In this document: in pieces, positions 17,392 through 26,623 of the stretch | Layout of the letters: the number at the start of each line of letters is the position of its first letter | Numbering within the stretch: the first letter of the stretch is position 1 | Origin: CAZOZP01 sp964584325 | Lineage (GTDB): Bacteria > Bacteroidota > Ignavibacteria > Ignavibacteriales > Melioribacteraceae | Assembly: GCA_964584325.1 (NCBI GenBank) | Contig: CAZOZP010000029.1 | Location: forward strand, 1 to 43,622 | Direction: 5' to 3' | DNA length: 43,622 nt | Program-made: the position numbers and the translations under genes | Notes under the pieces: model-generated | The model's input: the letters and a program-made list of their open reading frames with translations, nothing else | The model's database searches: none | What the model was told of the DNA's origin: nothing

Positions 17392-18729
17392 ATGATTATT
17401 CCTAAGGAACTAAAACTGTATAATGCCAGGAATTTATCAGAAATCCCGCAGTTCAAGAATCTTTCCGAAGAGTTGAAATCCGGCATTGATATTGTATCAC
17501 ATGTGCTGCCTTTCAGAACAAACAATTATGTTGTTGAGGAACTAATCGATTGGAGCAACATCCCGGATGACCCGATATTTCAACTCACTTTTCCTCAGAA
17601 AGATATGTTAATGCCGTTATTTTTTGAATTGATGGAAAATACCTTAAATAATAATCCCTCGCCTGAAAACATTCGAAATACAGCAGACCATATCAGACAT
17701 TGCCTGAATCCGCATCCTGCCGGACAGTTAACAGCAAACGTTCCTGTTTTCAATGAAAAACTAATCAAAGGTGTACAGCATAAGTATAAAGAAACGGTAT
17801 TGATATTTCCTTCAGCCGGACAGACTTGTCACGCATATTGTACTTTCTGTTTTCGATGGGCACAATTTGTCGGTATTGACGATCTGAAATTCGCAACAGA
17901 TGAATCTCAGATATTTCTGGATTATATCCGTGAGCATAAAGAAGTTACAGATGTGCTGGTTACAGGTGGCGATCCCATGGTGATGAGTGCGGCTAAACTT
18001 GAAAAATATATCCGTCCGCTTTTGGGCCCGGATTTCTCGCACATCAGGAATATAAGGATAGGAACGAAAAGTATAGCATATTGGCCATATAAATATATTA
18101 CTGATAAGGATTCCGATTCAATAATCAGGCTTTTTGACGATATAATTTCCTCAGGAAAACATTTGGCCATTATGGCACATTTTAATCATTGGATGGAGCT
18201 TTCAACACCTGCAGCCGAGAAGGCCATCTCGAGAATCAGAAATACAGGAGCAATAATAAGAGCTCAGGCACCGCTAATCAGACATATTAACGATAAACCT
18301 GAAGTCTGGAGCAGAATGTGGCAGGATGAAGTTAGTCTTGGTATTGTTCCTTATTATATGTTTATTGAAAGAAATACAGGTGCTGAAAACTATTTTGCAC
18401 TTCCACTGGCTAATGCACTTAATATATTTATTGATTCATACAAAAGGGTTTCAGGATTAAGCAGGGGAGTACGCGGGCCGGTAATGTCCGCTAATCCGGG
18501 CAAAATCAGAATTGAAGGTACTGCTGAAATAAAGGGTGAAAAAGTATTCGTTTTGAATCTTCTTCAGGCAAGAAATCCGGAATGGGTTCGTAAACCGTTT
18601 TTTGCAAAATACGACGAAACTTCAACTTGGTTTGACCAGCTTGATCCTGCATTCGGAGAAGAAAAATTCTTTTTCCAAGATGAGCTTGATCAGATGCTTG
18701 ACAGTAAATCGGATTTCACTATAATTTAG
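17392..18729 (+). CDS. KamA-family radical SAM protein (aminomutase-like), substrate unknown
   Basis: This protein of 445 residues resembles lysine 2,3-aminomutases. The radical SAM motif is CHAYCTFCF (Cys146, 150, 153), followed by an arginine (FRW) where lysine aminomutase has its carboxylate-binding arginine. VLVTGGDPM is the family GGDP motif. The PLP lysine is probably present in the C-terminal ANPGKIRIEG, which corresponds to APGGGGKIPV in lysine aminomutase. The aspartate that binds the substrate side-chain amine in that segment is not conserved, so lysine is unlikely to be the substrate. The start at 17392 is favoured by GGAGGTGAG ending just before it; an ATG at 17377 would put that sequence inside the gene. 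It is preceded by a terminator and a small ATACCT/AGGTAT hairpin (17350-17364). Confidence 0.85.
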   Translation: MIIPKELKLYNARNLSEIPQFKNLSEELKSGIDIVSHVLPFRTNNYVVEELIDWSNIPDDPIFQLTFPQKDMLMPLFFELMENTLNNNPSPENIRNTADHIRHCLNPHPAGQLTANVPVFNEKLIKGVQHKYKETVLIFPSAGQTCHAYCTFCFRWAQFVGIDDLKFATDESQIFLDYIREHKEVTDVLVTGGDPMVMSAAKLEKYIRPLLGPDFSHIRNIRIGTKSIAYWPYKYITDKDSDSIIRLFDDIISSGKHLAIMAHFNHWMELSTPAAEKAISRIRNTGAIIRAQAPLIRHINDKPEVWSRMWQDEVSLGIVPYYMFIERNTGAENYFALPLANALNIFIDSYKRVSGLSRGVRGPVMSANPGKIRIEGTAEIKGEKVFVLNLLQARNPEWVRKPFFAKYDETSTWFDQLDPAFGEEKFFFQDELDQMLDSKSDFTII

Positions 18730-18787
18730 TGATAGACGTTTATTTGAATGGCTAATTGGCTTTTTTGTATTTAGAGTAAATGAAATT

Positions 18788-20227
18788 TTAGGTGCATACA
18801 TCACAATTATGGCAAGACTCAGTTTCAGGAAAACCGAAATAATCCGATATATATATATTTCTGCAAAGAGTTGTGCGGTAATAATTAACAACAGCAAGCA
18901 GTTTAAGGTTGTCCTTTCTAAGCTTTTCATCTAATCGAGATTTATCCAGAAGTTCAGAAGGAAGTTCTTTTACAATTTTTAGATCTTTCTTCTCAAGACT
19001 TCCTTCAATAATACCATAGCGATCAAGCATTCCCAGAACTGTCTCAACACGAAAATCATTTCTGTCTTTAAAACTCATCTGCTCTCGTAAGAATTCAACA
19101 CCCATTGCATTTGCTTTTTCAATATTATTTATAAGTATATCGTAAAATGCGGAATAGTAATCTGCATTCGGATTTGCCCATTTATTAAATTCCATCTGAG
19201 TGTAAATATCCTGCTGGTTATACATCAGTTTACACAATGATGGTTTCCCGTCTCTTCCGGCTCGTCCGATTTCCTGATAATATGATTCTATTGACGAAGG
19301 CATTTCCGCATGAAGAACAAATCTTATATCTGCTTTGTCTATTCCCATTCCAAACGCATTAGTTGCAAGAATCAGTTTTTCTTTTCCTTCAATGAAACTT
19401 CGGAGGACTTTCTTTCTTTCTGAGGAATCCAGTTTGCCGTGGTAAACAGAATGCTTATATTTTTTATCACTTAGAAGTTGAGAATATGTTTCAAGCGTTT
19501 TAATCAGAGAAAAGTAAATAATTCCCGGGCCTTTGTATTGGTCAATTATTTTTATCAAAGCAGCAAGATTCTGGTTATCATCCATAACTTCTTCAGCTTC
19601 CAAACGCAGATTCGGTCTTTCAATGCCCTGATGAAAAATTTTAATTTCTGAAGGGTTTAATCCGAGTCGAATAATTATATCTTTCTGTACTTCCTTTGTT
19701 GCAGTGGCAGTTACTGCAATAGTGAGAGGATTGCCTATTAATTTCCTGAACTCGGCAATTCTTGAATAATCCGGCCTGAAATCATGTCCCCATTCCGATA
19801 TACAATGCGCTTCATCAACCGCAAGAAGTGAAATATCAATATTGGTTAGTGAATTAACAAATTCCGGTTTTCTGAATCTTTCCGGAGTACAGTAAAGTAT
19901 CTTAACCTTTCCTGAACTGAAGTTGTTCATTATTTCAATACGTTTATCAGGTTGCACGGTTGAATTGATATATGCAGCAGGTATGTTTTTACGTTTAAGA
20001 GCCTCTACCTGATCTTGCATCAGGGCAATAAGCGGACTAATAACAATTGTCCGTCCCTGAAAAATCATGGCAGGAATTTGATAACAAAGAGATTTTCCTC
20101 CACCGGTAGGCATTAATAACAATGTGTGAGAATTTTCTTTAACCAGCCTGGTTATTACAGTAAGCTGTATATTTCTGAACTCATCATATCCGAAATATTT
20201 CTTAAGTATTTGCTCGGGAGTCATCAA
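18788..20227 (-). CDS. RecQ-family ATP-dependent DNA helicase (short form)
   Basis: This superfamily 2 3'-5' DNA helicase of 479 residues has motif I PTGGGKSLCYQ, motif II AVDEAHCISEWGHDFRPDY and motif VI QEIGRAGRDGK. Zinc-binding cysteines sit at the end (CRNIYISDYFG, then CHNCDVC). The protein stops right after the zinc region, so the winged-helix and HRDC domains of E. coli RecQ are missing; such short RecQ paralogues (RecS-like) are common. It is the last gene of the cluster starting at 23914, 24 bp behind accA, and converges with the KamA-like gene across 58 bp without an evident terminator. Confidence 0.92.
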   Translation of the reverse strand: MMTPEQILKKYFGYDEFRNIQLTVITRLVKENSHTLLLMPTGGGKSLCYQIPAMIFQGRTIVISPLIALMQDQVEALKRKNIPAAYINSTVQPDKRIEIMNNFSSGKVKILYCTPERFRKPEFVNSLTNIDISLLAVDEAHCISEWGHDFRPDYSRIAEFRKLIGNPLTIAVTATATKEVQKDIIIRLGLNPSEIKIFHQGIERPNLRLEAEEVMDDNQNLAALIKIIDQYKGPGIIYFSLIKTLETYSQLLSDKKYKHSVYHGKLDSSERKKVLRSFIEGKEKLILATNAFGMGIDKADIRFVLHAEMPSSIESYYQEIGRAGRDGKPSLCKLMYNQQDIYTQMEFNKWANPNADYYSAFYDILINNIEKANAMGVEFLREQMSFKDRNDFRVETVLGMLDRYGIIEGSLEKKDLKIVKELPSELLDKSRLDEKLRKDNLKLLAVVNYYRTTLCRNIYISDYFGFPETESCHNCDVCT

Positions 20228-20251
20228 ACTAGTCTAAAATGTCGTTGATTG

Positions 20252-21202
20252 CTATTCAACATAATGTCCTATGGAAGCATATTTTTTAATTCTCTGACTA
20301 AGAAGCTTTACACCTTTAATCTTTTTCAATTGCAAAATCTCTTCAAGAAGTGCATTCTTCAAACTTTCGGCAGTCTGTTTAGGATCCTTGTGTGCTCCGC
20401 CTAACGGTTCAGGTATTATACGATCTATTATCTTCTGTTTTAGAAGGTCTTCTGCTGTTAATTTCAGTGCTTCGGCTGCTTGTTCCTTGTATTCCCAGCT
20501 TCGCCAGAGAATACTTGAGCAAGATTCCGGACTTATAACTGAATACCATGTGTTTTCAAGCATGAGAATTTTATCTCCGACTCCGATTCCTAATGCACCG
20601 CCGCTTGCACCCTCACCAATAATTACCGAAACAATGGGTACTTTCAACCTGCTCATTTCAAGAAGATTTCTGGCAATAGCCTCTGCCTGTCCGCGTTCTT
20701 CAGCTTCAATTCCCGGAAAAGCACCGGGAGTATCTATCAACGTAACAACAGGGATGTTAAACTTTTCTGCGAGCTTCATAAGTCGAAGTGCTTTGCGGTA
20801 GCCTTCAGGATTCGGCATTCCGAAATTTCTGAATATGTTGGATTTGGTATCTCTTCCTTTCTGATGGCCGACAATCATTATCTTTTGTCCGCCCATCATC
20901 GCAAATCCGCCAACAATTGCCTTGTCGTCTCCAAAAAGCCTGTCGCCATGAAGTTCATGAAATTCTTCGCACATATTATAGATGTAATCCAAAGTATATG
21001 GACGTTCAGGGTGTCTTGCAAGCTGAACTCTCTGCCATCTGGTAAGATTAGAATATATATGGTTCTTAAGTTGTGATATCTTTTTCTCAAGGTTTCCGAC
21101 TTCATTTTTTATATCAAGATTATCCTGCAGCAATCTCATCTCTGCGATCTTCTTTTCAAGTTCAATTATCGGTTTTTCAAATTCTAAAATGGTTTTTGCC
21201 AT
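20252..21202 (-). CDS. accA: Acetyl-CoA carboxylase carboxyltransferase subunit alpha
   Basis: AccA pairs with AccD to move the carboxyl group from biotin to acetyl-CoA, the first step of fatty acid synthesis. The 316-residue protein shows the typical coiled N-terminus (LEFEKPIIELEKKIAEM), then ARHPERPYTLDYI, FHELHGDRLFGDD, the oxyanion-forming PVVTLIDTPGAFPG and EGASGGALGIGVGD, and ISPESCSSILWR. It starts 1 nt behind the glycosyltransferase fusion gene. No accD lies in this window. Confidence 0.97.
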   Translation of the reverse strand: MAKTILEFEKPIIELEKKIAEMRLLQDNLDIKNEVGNLEKKISQLKNHIYSNLTRWQRVQLARHPERPYTLDYIYNMCEEFHELHGDRLFGDDKAIVGGFAMMGGQKIMIVGHQKGRDTKSNIFRNFGMPNPEGYRKALRLMKLAEKFNIPVVTLIDTPGAFPGIEAEERGQAEAIARNLLEMSRLKVPIVSVIIGEGASGGALGIGVGDKILMLENTWYSVISPESCSSILWRSWEYKEQAAEALKLTAEDLLKQKIIDRIIPEPLGGAHKDPKQTAESLKNALLEEILQLKKIKGVKLLSQRIKKYASIGHYVE

Positions 21203-21203
21203 A

Positions 21204-23183
21204 TTATCCTCTGTTTAAAATAATTCTGATTGTCTTGCTTAAAATCTCTAAATCCAGCCAAATACTCTGGTTTCGGGCATAGTAAATGTTCAGCTTGTTT
21301 TCTTCTTCATCGCTAATCCTGCCTGCCTCGATAAACCATAATCCGGTAATTCCTTCTTTGCCAAGATAAGTGCCTGTTCCGGATGGAGCTACCCTTGGTC
21401 CAACCAGACTTTTACTGCCTAAAAGTATTTCAGGAATCTGCAAAAGCATATGGATGAGTTTTCCTTTCTTTCCGCATTTTGATAATAAATATACAAAAGG
21501 AAAGACTAAAATCAACAGTGTCAAAGAAATGGTTTTGTCGAAAACGGTTTTAGAGATTTTATGCGAGATTTCTGTAATATTAAGACTAAGTTTCATAAAC
21601 GGAATGTTTTCAAGTACAGTAACCGAAGATTTCCCTACAAGGTATTCCATTTCATTACCTACAACTTTAAATTCTACGTTAAGGCCTTGTGACCTGCCAA
21701 GTACTTCGAACATTTTTTCAAAAGGTATTTCTTCGGAAGAGAATATCACCAGGCTGATATTTCGTTCTTTAATTATCTTGTGAAGATTCTCCAAAGTACA
21801 TAAAACTTCAGCACCGCCTTTTGTTGTTCCGATTACTTCAGGAGTTAGTGAGGCAAAACCTTCAATTTTATGAATTGATGCAGAATTACTTCTTAGTTTT
21901 TCGGCAAGTATTTCAGCTTTTTTTCCTGTTCCTGCAATAATTGTTTTATTTCCAAGTTTCCCGTGATCCACTCCGATTCTAAAGAAGAGTTTTGCAACTG
22001 TACGCCATAATGCAAAAAGTAAAAATGCAAAAGTATAGGAAATCAGAAAAACACCTCTGCTATATCCGAACTGTTTGAAGAAAAATGTAAAGGCCGAAAG
22101 GAAAAGAAATCCGTAAAATAATGATAATACGGCTTTCCATACGGATATTTTATTCTTTGTGTAGGTTCCGGTAAAAAATGATATTGCAGTCTGGCTGATT
22201 CCCGGAATCAAGTAAACCCATGGTTTTACATTATCTGGAAATCCCACCCAATCGCTGGGTCGGTAAAGGAATTCACCTAAAGCTACCGAACCGGAAAACA
22301 AAATAAAATCCAGTATTGAGGAGAAAACTATCAGACTATATGTTCGAAGCAGTGAGGCCATTCTGCGGGCAAATATTGCCGCACGGAGTATCAACTTAAC
22401 TAAAATTGAACCGGAAATATGTTTATCAACAAAGATTTCCATTGCCTTATGAAAAATCTTGTTCTCGTCAATACTGCTTCTTCTGGTACTTTCACCCTTA
22501 TAATGAATTATCTCTGTTGTATGAAGATAGTAAACTCCATATCCGGCATCCTTTGCCCGAAAGCATAAGTCAAGATCCTCACCGTACATAAAAAAATCCG
22601 GATCAAATCCTTTTGTTTTTTCATAAACCTCTCTTCGGATAAACATAAAAGACCCTGAAATGGCATCAACTTCATAAGTTTTGAATTCATCAAGATAGGT
22701 GAGGTTGTATCGTGCAAATAAGCGGCTTTTTGGAAACAAACTGCTAAGTCCGGATATTTTTGTGAATGAAACCCAAGGCCCGGGGAAACTTCGCCTGCAG
22801 GCAAGTTGAAGTGTACCATCCGGATTAAGCACACGGCAGCCGGCAATTCCCGCAGTAGGGTTTTCTGCAAAAAATTCTATTAGCTTTGTGAATGTATCTT
22901 CTTTTACTATCGTATCGGGATTTATGAGTGCAATAAATTTTCCCTTTGCAATGCCTAGAGCCTGGTTGTTAGCGGCACCGAAACCAAGATTGTCTGCATT
23001 TGCAATAACTATTATTTGCGGGAACAATGAGCTAATGTATTCAACGCTTCCATCTGCCGAAGCATTGTCAACAACAATTATTTCACATTTTAACGACGAG
23101 GCGCTCTTTAAAATTGACTTAACAGAATTAGCCAGGAATTCTTTGACATTATAGTTTACTATTATTACGGAAAGATCAGTCAT
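21204..23183 (-). CDS. GT2 glycosyltransferase fused to degenerate polyprenyl-phosphate sugar-phosphotransferase
   Basis: Residues 1 to about 260 are a rhamnosyltransferase-like GT2 domain: SVIIVNYNV, VVDNASADGS, NADNLGFGAANN, the NPD metal-binding motif, and the acceptor-side MYGEDLDLCFRAK. From about 280 to 400 come several membrane helices with the pattern of WcaJ/WbaP proteins, ending in SRGVFLISYTFAFLLFALWR. A Rossmann-like domain follows (KTIIAGTGKKAEILAEKL). The C-terminus is a bacterial sugar-transferase domain: VFDKTISLTLLILVFPFVYL, then SLVGPRV and GITGLW. Between these the segment carrying the KFRTM motif and the catalytic Asp-Glu pair is missing, with GKKGKLIHM joined to LLQIPEI. 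The phosphotransferase half is therefore probably inactive, whereas the GT2 half looks intact. It likely acts in polysaccharide or glycolipid synthesis at the inner membrane. It sits 14 bp behind the mannosyltransferase gene. Confidence 0.85.
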   Translation of the reverse strand: MTDLSVIIVNYNVKEFLANSVKSILKSASSLKCEIIVVDNASADGSVEYISSLFPQIIVIANADNLGFGAANNQALGIAKGKFIALINPDTIVKEDTFTKLIEFFAENPTAGIAGCRVLNPDGTLQLACRRSFPGPWVSFTKISGLSSLFPKSRLFARYNLTYLDEFKTYEVDAISGSFMFIRREVYEKTKGFDPDFFMYGEDLDLCFRAKDAGYGVYYLHTTEIIHYKGESTRRSSIDENKIFHKAMEIFVDKHISGSILVKLILRAAIFARRMASLLRTYSLIVFSSILDFILFSGSVALGEFLYRPSDWVGFPDNVKPWVYLIPGISQTAISFFTGTYTKNKISVWKAVLSLFYGFLFLSAFTFFFKQFGYSRGVFLISYTFAFLLFALWRTVAKLFFRIGVDHGKLGNKTIIAGTGKKAEILAEKLRSNSASIHKIEGFASLTPEVIGTTKGGAEVLCTLENLHKIIKERNISLVIFSSEEIPFEKMFEVLGRSQGLNVEFKVVGNEMEYLVGKSSVTVLENIPFMKLSLNITEISHKISKTVFDKTISLTLLILVFPFVYLLSKCGKKGKLIHMLLQIPEILLGSKSLVGPRVAPSGTGTYLGKEGITGLWFIEAGRISDEEENKLNIYYARNQSIWLDLEILSKTIRIILNRG

Positions 23184-23197
23184 AATAATTTATTCGA

Positions 23198-23914
23198 TTA
23201 TTTAAGAAGTCCGAAAATGCTTTGAGCTCTTAATTTCCAAACCATTAATACAGCTTCCCGAACTATTTTCTTTGACATTTTTGAGTGTCCTTCAGTTCTA
23301 TCCGTAAAAACAATCGGTATTTCCAGAACAGAAAAACCTTTTTTCCAGGCTTTATATGTAATTTCGATCTGAAATGAGTAACCGTTGGATTTTACTGACG
23401 AGAGATCAATTGATTCCAGCACTTTACGCCTTATGCACTTGTATCCGCCGGTGGCATCTTTAACCGGAAGACCTGTTATTATTTTTGTATATTGATTTGC
23501 AAACCAGCTTAAAAGAAGCCGGCGCATAGGCCAGTTAATAACATTAACTCCTTTTATATACCTGCTTCCGATAACAAGGTCTGCGGTTTTTATATTTTCA
23601 AGGAAATTTGATATCTCCGCCGGGTCGTGTGAAAAGTCGGCATCCATCTGAACAACAGCTTCATAACCATTGGAAATCATATATTTGAAGCCTTCAACAT
23701 AAGCAGTTCCTAACCCAAGTTTCCCGGATCTCTGAATAAGTTTTATTCGAGAATTTCCAACCGACATCTCTTCAACAAGTTTTCCGGTTCCGTCAGGAGA
23801 ATTGTCGTCAACTACAAGTATATCAATATCATTATATTTTGCAAGAAGTTCGGGAATAAGCTTTTGAATATTCTCTTTTTCATTATATGTCGGAATAATA
23901 ACAAGATATCTCAT
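23198..23914 (-). CDS. Polyprenol-phosphate mannosyltransferase (DPM1-like GT2)
   Basis: This 238-residue GT2 enzyme closely follows dolichol-phosphate mannose synthases: VIIPTYNEKENI at the N-terminus, VVDDNSPDGTG, the DxD motif in QMDADFSHDP, GSRYIKG and TDRTEGHSKMS near the end. It would load a sugar onto polyprenyl phosphate for use on the outer side of the membrane. It lacks the C-terminal membrane segments of some family members. It leads the cluster of glycosyltransferase fusion, accA and recQ. The 86-bp upstream gap has a TAATTTTG box on the minus strand (23959-23952), a possible promoter. Confidence 0.9.
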   Translation of the reverse strand: MRYLVIIPTYNEKENIQKLIPELLAKYNDIDILVVDDNSPDGTGKLVEEMSVGNSRIKLIQRSGKLGLGTAYVEGFKYMISNGYEAVVQMDADFSHDPAEISNFLENIKTADLVIGSRYIKGVNVINWPMRRLLLSWFANQYTKIITGLPVKDATGGYKCIRRKVLESIDLSSVKSNGYSFQIEITYKAWKKGFSVLEIPIVFTDRTEGHSKMSKKIVREAVLMVWKLRAQSIFGLLK

Positions 23915-24000
23915 CAGACCTCTTTCAAATTGGACTTTACATTTACCGGTTCAAAATTAAATAAATATTATATTATATCCCATCATAAAACAGATAGTGA

Positions 24001-24642
24001 TTATATGCGAATCCCAATCCCGAGTCCGTCGCCAATCGGATAAATCATTGAATTAAATCTCTTGTCGGCTAAGAATATTTCATTGAAATTTCTTATTAGT
24101 TCAGAAGACCGGGTATATTTTAGCGGAACTTCCCCAGACGCCGCATAACCGTGCCAAAGTAGATTATCAATAAATATTGTTCCGCCCTGACTTACAAGAG
24201 GGGCAGATAACTTATATAATGCCGCATAATCTTCTTTGTCTGCATCAAGAAAAACTAAATCATAACTATCATTTATTTTCGGAAGTATATCTAATGCATC
24301 GCCTTCAATAATATTGATGATATTTTCGCAAGCTGATCTTTTTAAGTATTGAGAGGCAAGTTTAATATTATCCCGGCTTTTTTCTATTGTATCAATTTTT
24401 CCGGTATTCCCCGTTTGTAATGCTATTCTTATTGATGAATAAGCTATAGCTGTTCCGATTTCCAGAATTTTCAGATACCCGGCAGACTTAATGATAAATT
24501 CGAGAATTGCAGCAGATTGCCAATGTAAAATTGGTATTCTCTTATCAGTTGCGAATGCTTCCATTTCGGCAATTAAACCGGAAGACTGAGTTCTTAATGA
24601 TTCAATATAATCTTGCTGTTCAGGGAAAAGTATGCCTTGCAT
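24001..24642 (-). CDS. SAM-dependent O-methyltransferase (TrmR/YrrM-like)
   Basis: The protein has 213 residues and the class I methyltransferase fold of the catechol O-methyltransferase-like family. The SAM loop is ILEIGTAIAYSSIRIA, the acidic residue is in IDTIEKS, and the metal-binding DLVFLDADKEDY is followed by IDNLLWHG. This arrangement fits bacterial TrmR, which methylates 5-hydroxyuridine in tRNA, better than a small-molecule enzyme, but the substrate cannot be settled from the sequence. It starts 1 nt after the protease stop and ends the lepA cluster. Confidence 0.88.
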   Translation of the reverse strand: MQGILFPEQQDYIESLRTQSSGLIAEMEAFATDKRIPILHWQSAAILEFIIKSAGYLKILEIGTAIAYSSIRIALQTGNTGKIDTIEKSRDNIKLASQYLKRSACENIINIIEGDALDILPKINDSYDLVFLDADKEDYAALYKLSAPLVSQGGTIFIDNLLWHGYAASGEVPLKYTRSSELIRNFNEIFLADKRFNSMIYPIGDGLGIGIRI

Positions 24643-24643
24643 A

Positions 24644-26623
24644 TTATTTCACATAAATCATTTTACCGGTGAATACTTTTCCGACTGCTTCCACGCGGAA
24701 AAAATAAATTCCGGTTGCCAGTCCGGACGCATCAAAGTAATATGTATGTTTGCCCGAAGACTTATAATCTGCGTTCGCCAAGGTTCTTACTTTTTGTCCA
24801 ATTTGATTATATACATTAATTGTAACATTACCATTCTGAGGTAAATCTATGGCTATCTTTGTTCCAGGATTAAACGGATTAGGGTAATTCTGATAAACCT
24901 TGAATTCAGACGGAATTACAGGCAATTCCTTGATATCTGAAGTGTCTTTGCCTTTAAATTCCTTAATTATTATTGGACTTCCTTTTGCAGAAAAATAAGC
25001 GTAGTCGCCTTCCGGTTCAGTAATTGATGCTCCTCCGGAAGTGTTGTAAGAGAAATAGAAATAAACGGAATCGGAATTTATAAGACTTTCGGCAGGATAC
25101 TTAAAAACATTTCCTTGTTCTGACATAGCGGTTATTTCTGATAGATTGACTCCGCTGCCGCTGTATTTAAGTTTTAATGATGAAAGTACGGGAGTATCAT
25201 TCAGGAAAAGACCTTTATATAGATTTCCGCTTCCTGTTCTATCAAATACCGGGTAATTAGCAGCCCTTCGTGCAGAAAGTATTCCATATCCGTAGGTGTT
25301 GTCAGGGGTTGAAAATCTATTTCCGGAGTACTTCAGAAGTTCGCGAAAATCGGTGTTGGAAATATACGGATGGATAGACATAATCTGAGCTGCAATACCT
25401 GCAACTATCGGAGCTGAATATGAAGTTCCTCCTCCGGAAGAAAAACTATTAATATCTACACTAAAAAGCTGCACTCCGGATCCCATGGCAGTAAGTTCAG
25501 GTTTAATTCTATTATCGTAAGTCGGGCCTCTTGAGCTGAAAGAAGTAATCGCTCCTGAAGAATTAACGGCTCCGATTGCAAGTACATTTTCTCCGTCTGC
25601 AGGTGCAGTGATATAATACCAGGCATCGTTCCCCTCATTTCCTGCAGATGTAATTATCAGCATCCCTTTTGAAAAGGCAATTTCTGCTGCCTTAGTGCAT
25701 ATTGCCGTTTTACCGTCCATATCTTCATAAGTATATGAAGTTTCTCCGAGATCAAATTCACTATAGCCGAGCGAACTGCTTGCAAGATCAGCTCCCTTTG
25801 CTTCCATCCACTCTAAAGCGGCGGCATAATTGTCTTCTTCCACATTCCTTTCAGTTAAAGTATTTTCGGTTTTAGCCAGAAGGAATGATGCTTTGTATGC
25901 CGGTCCTATTAATATACCGGATTTATAGCCTGCTGCAATCGATAAAACTGCCGAACCATGGAAATCCTGTCCCGCCGGGTCGCCCGACTGATTTTTTGTG
26001 ATGCTGTCATTATTAACAAAGTCATATTCATCAATCACGATCAATGAATCGTAAACATCAGATGCATCCCATCTGAAACCTGTATCGAGTAGTCCGACAA
26101 TTATTCCTTTCCCGTTAATACCATGTTTATGAAGTACCGGAATTTCAGACAAATTGTTCTGAGCGAACGAAGGACCATAGTTAATATCGGAAGTTTCGCC
26201 GGATTTGCTTAAGTAAGTTTTATACGGGTGTTTAGACTTGAGCGAGCGTACGGGTTCAATCTTCTCAATAAATGAGTAAGACTTCAATAATTCAATTTGT
26301 TTTTCTGATAAATAAGCAGAAACTGAATTAAACCATTTAAGTGTATTTTCTATTTTTATTCCGGCAGCTTCAATCTTATTTATATAGACAGTTGAAACCG
26401 GATAATCATCATAATTTACTGCATTCCGGAATCCGTTTCTTCGGATTCTTCTTTCCAAAGCTTTTTCTGACAGCAGACTTTTTGCCTTTTCAACCGATGC
26501 TTTTGAAAGAGTTACACGGCTTTTATTTTCAGTACCTTTGTCTTTGAAATAGATAAAATACTTATCTTGCGCAAAGAACACTATAGAACTTAAAAGCAGT
26601 AAAATTATAATGGATTTTATCAT
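24644..26623 (-). CDS. Secreted subtilisin-like (S8) protease with T9SS sorting domain
   Basis: This 659-residue protease has an N-terminal signal peptide (IIILLLLSSIVFFAQ) and a prodomain-like region of about 150 residues. The S8 catalytic triad is Asp180 (LLDTGF), His222 (DFHGSAV) and Ser401 (GGTSYSAP). After a beta-rich linker region it ends with a type A sorting domain of the type IX secretion system, recognisable by KVYQNYPNPFNP, VTINVYNQIGQKV and GIYFFRVEA. It is thus exported by Sec, crosses the outer membrane through T9SS and is probably attached to the surface. Its ATG overlaps the lepB stop by 4 nt, so it is translated together with a signal peptidase. Confidence 0.95.
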   Translation of the reverse strand: MIKSIIILLLLSSIVFFAQDKYFIYFKDKGTENKSRVTLSKASVEKAKSLLSEKALERRIRRNGFRNAVNYDDYPVSTVYINKIEAAGIKIENTLKWFNSVSAYLSEKQIELLKSYSFIEKIEPVRSLKSKHPYKTYLSKSGETSDINYGPSFAQNNLSEIPVLHKHGINGKGIIVGLLDTGFRWDASDVYDSLIVIDEYDFVNNDSITKNQSGDPAGQDFHGSAVLSIAAGYKSGILIGPAYKASFLLAKTENTLTERNVEEDNYAAALEWMEAKGADLASSSLGYSEFDLGETSYTYEDMDGKTAICTKAAEIAFSKGMLIITSAGNEGNDAWYYITAPADGENVLAIGAVNSSGAITSFSSRGPTYDNRIKPELTAMGSGVQLFSVDINSFSSGGGTSYSAPIVAGIAAQIMSIHPYISNTDFRELLKYSGNRFSTPDNTYGYGILSARRAANYPVFDRTGSGNLYKGLFLNDTPVLSSLKLKYSGSGVNLSEITAMSEQGNVFKYPAESLINSDSVYFYFSYNTSGGASITEPEGDYAYFSAKGSPIIIKEFKGKDTSDIKELPVIPSEFKVYQNYPNPFNPGTKIAIDLPQNGNVTINVYNQIGQKVRTLANADYKSSGKHTYYFDASGLATGIYFFRVEAVGKVFTGKMIYVK

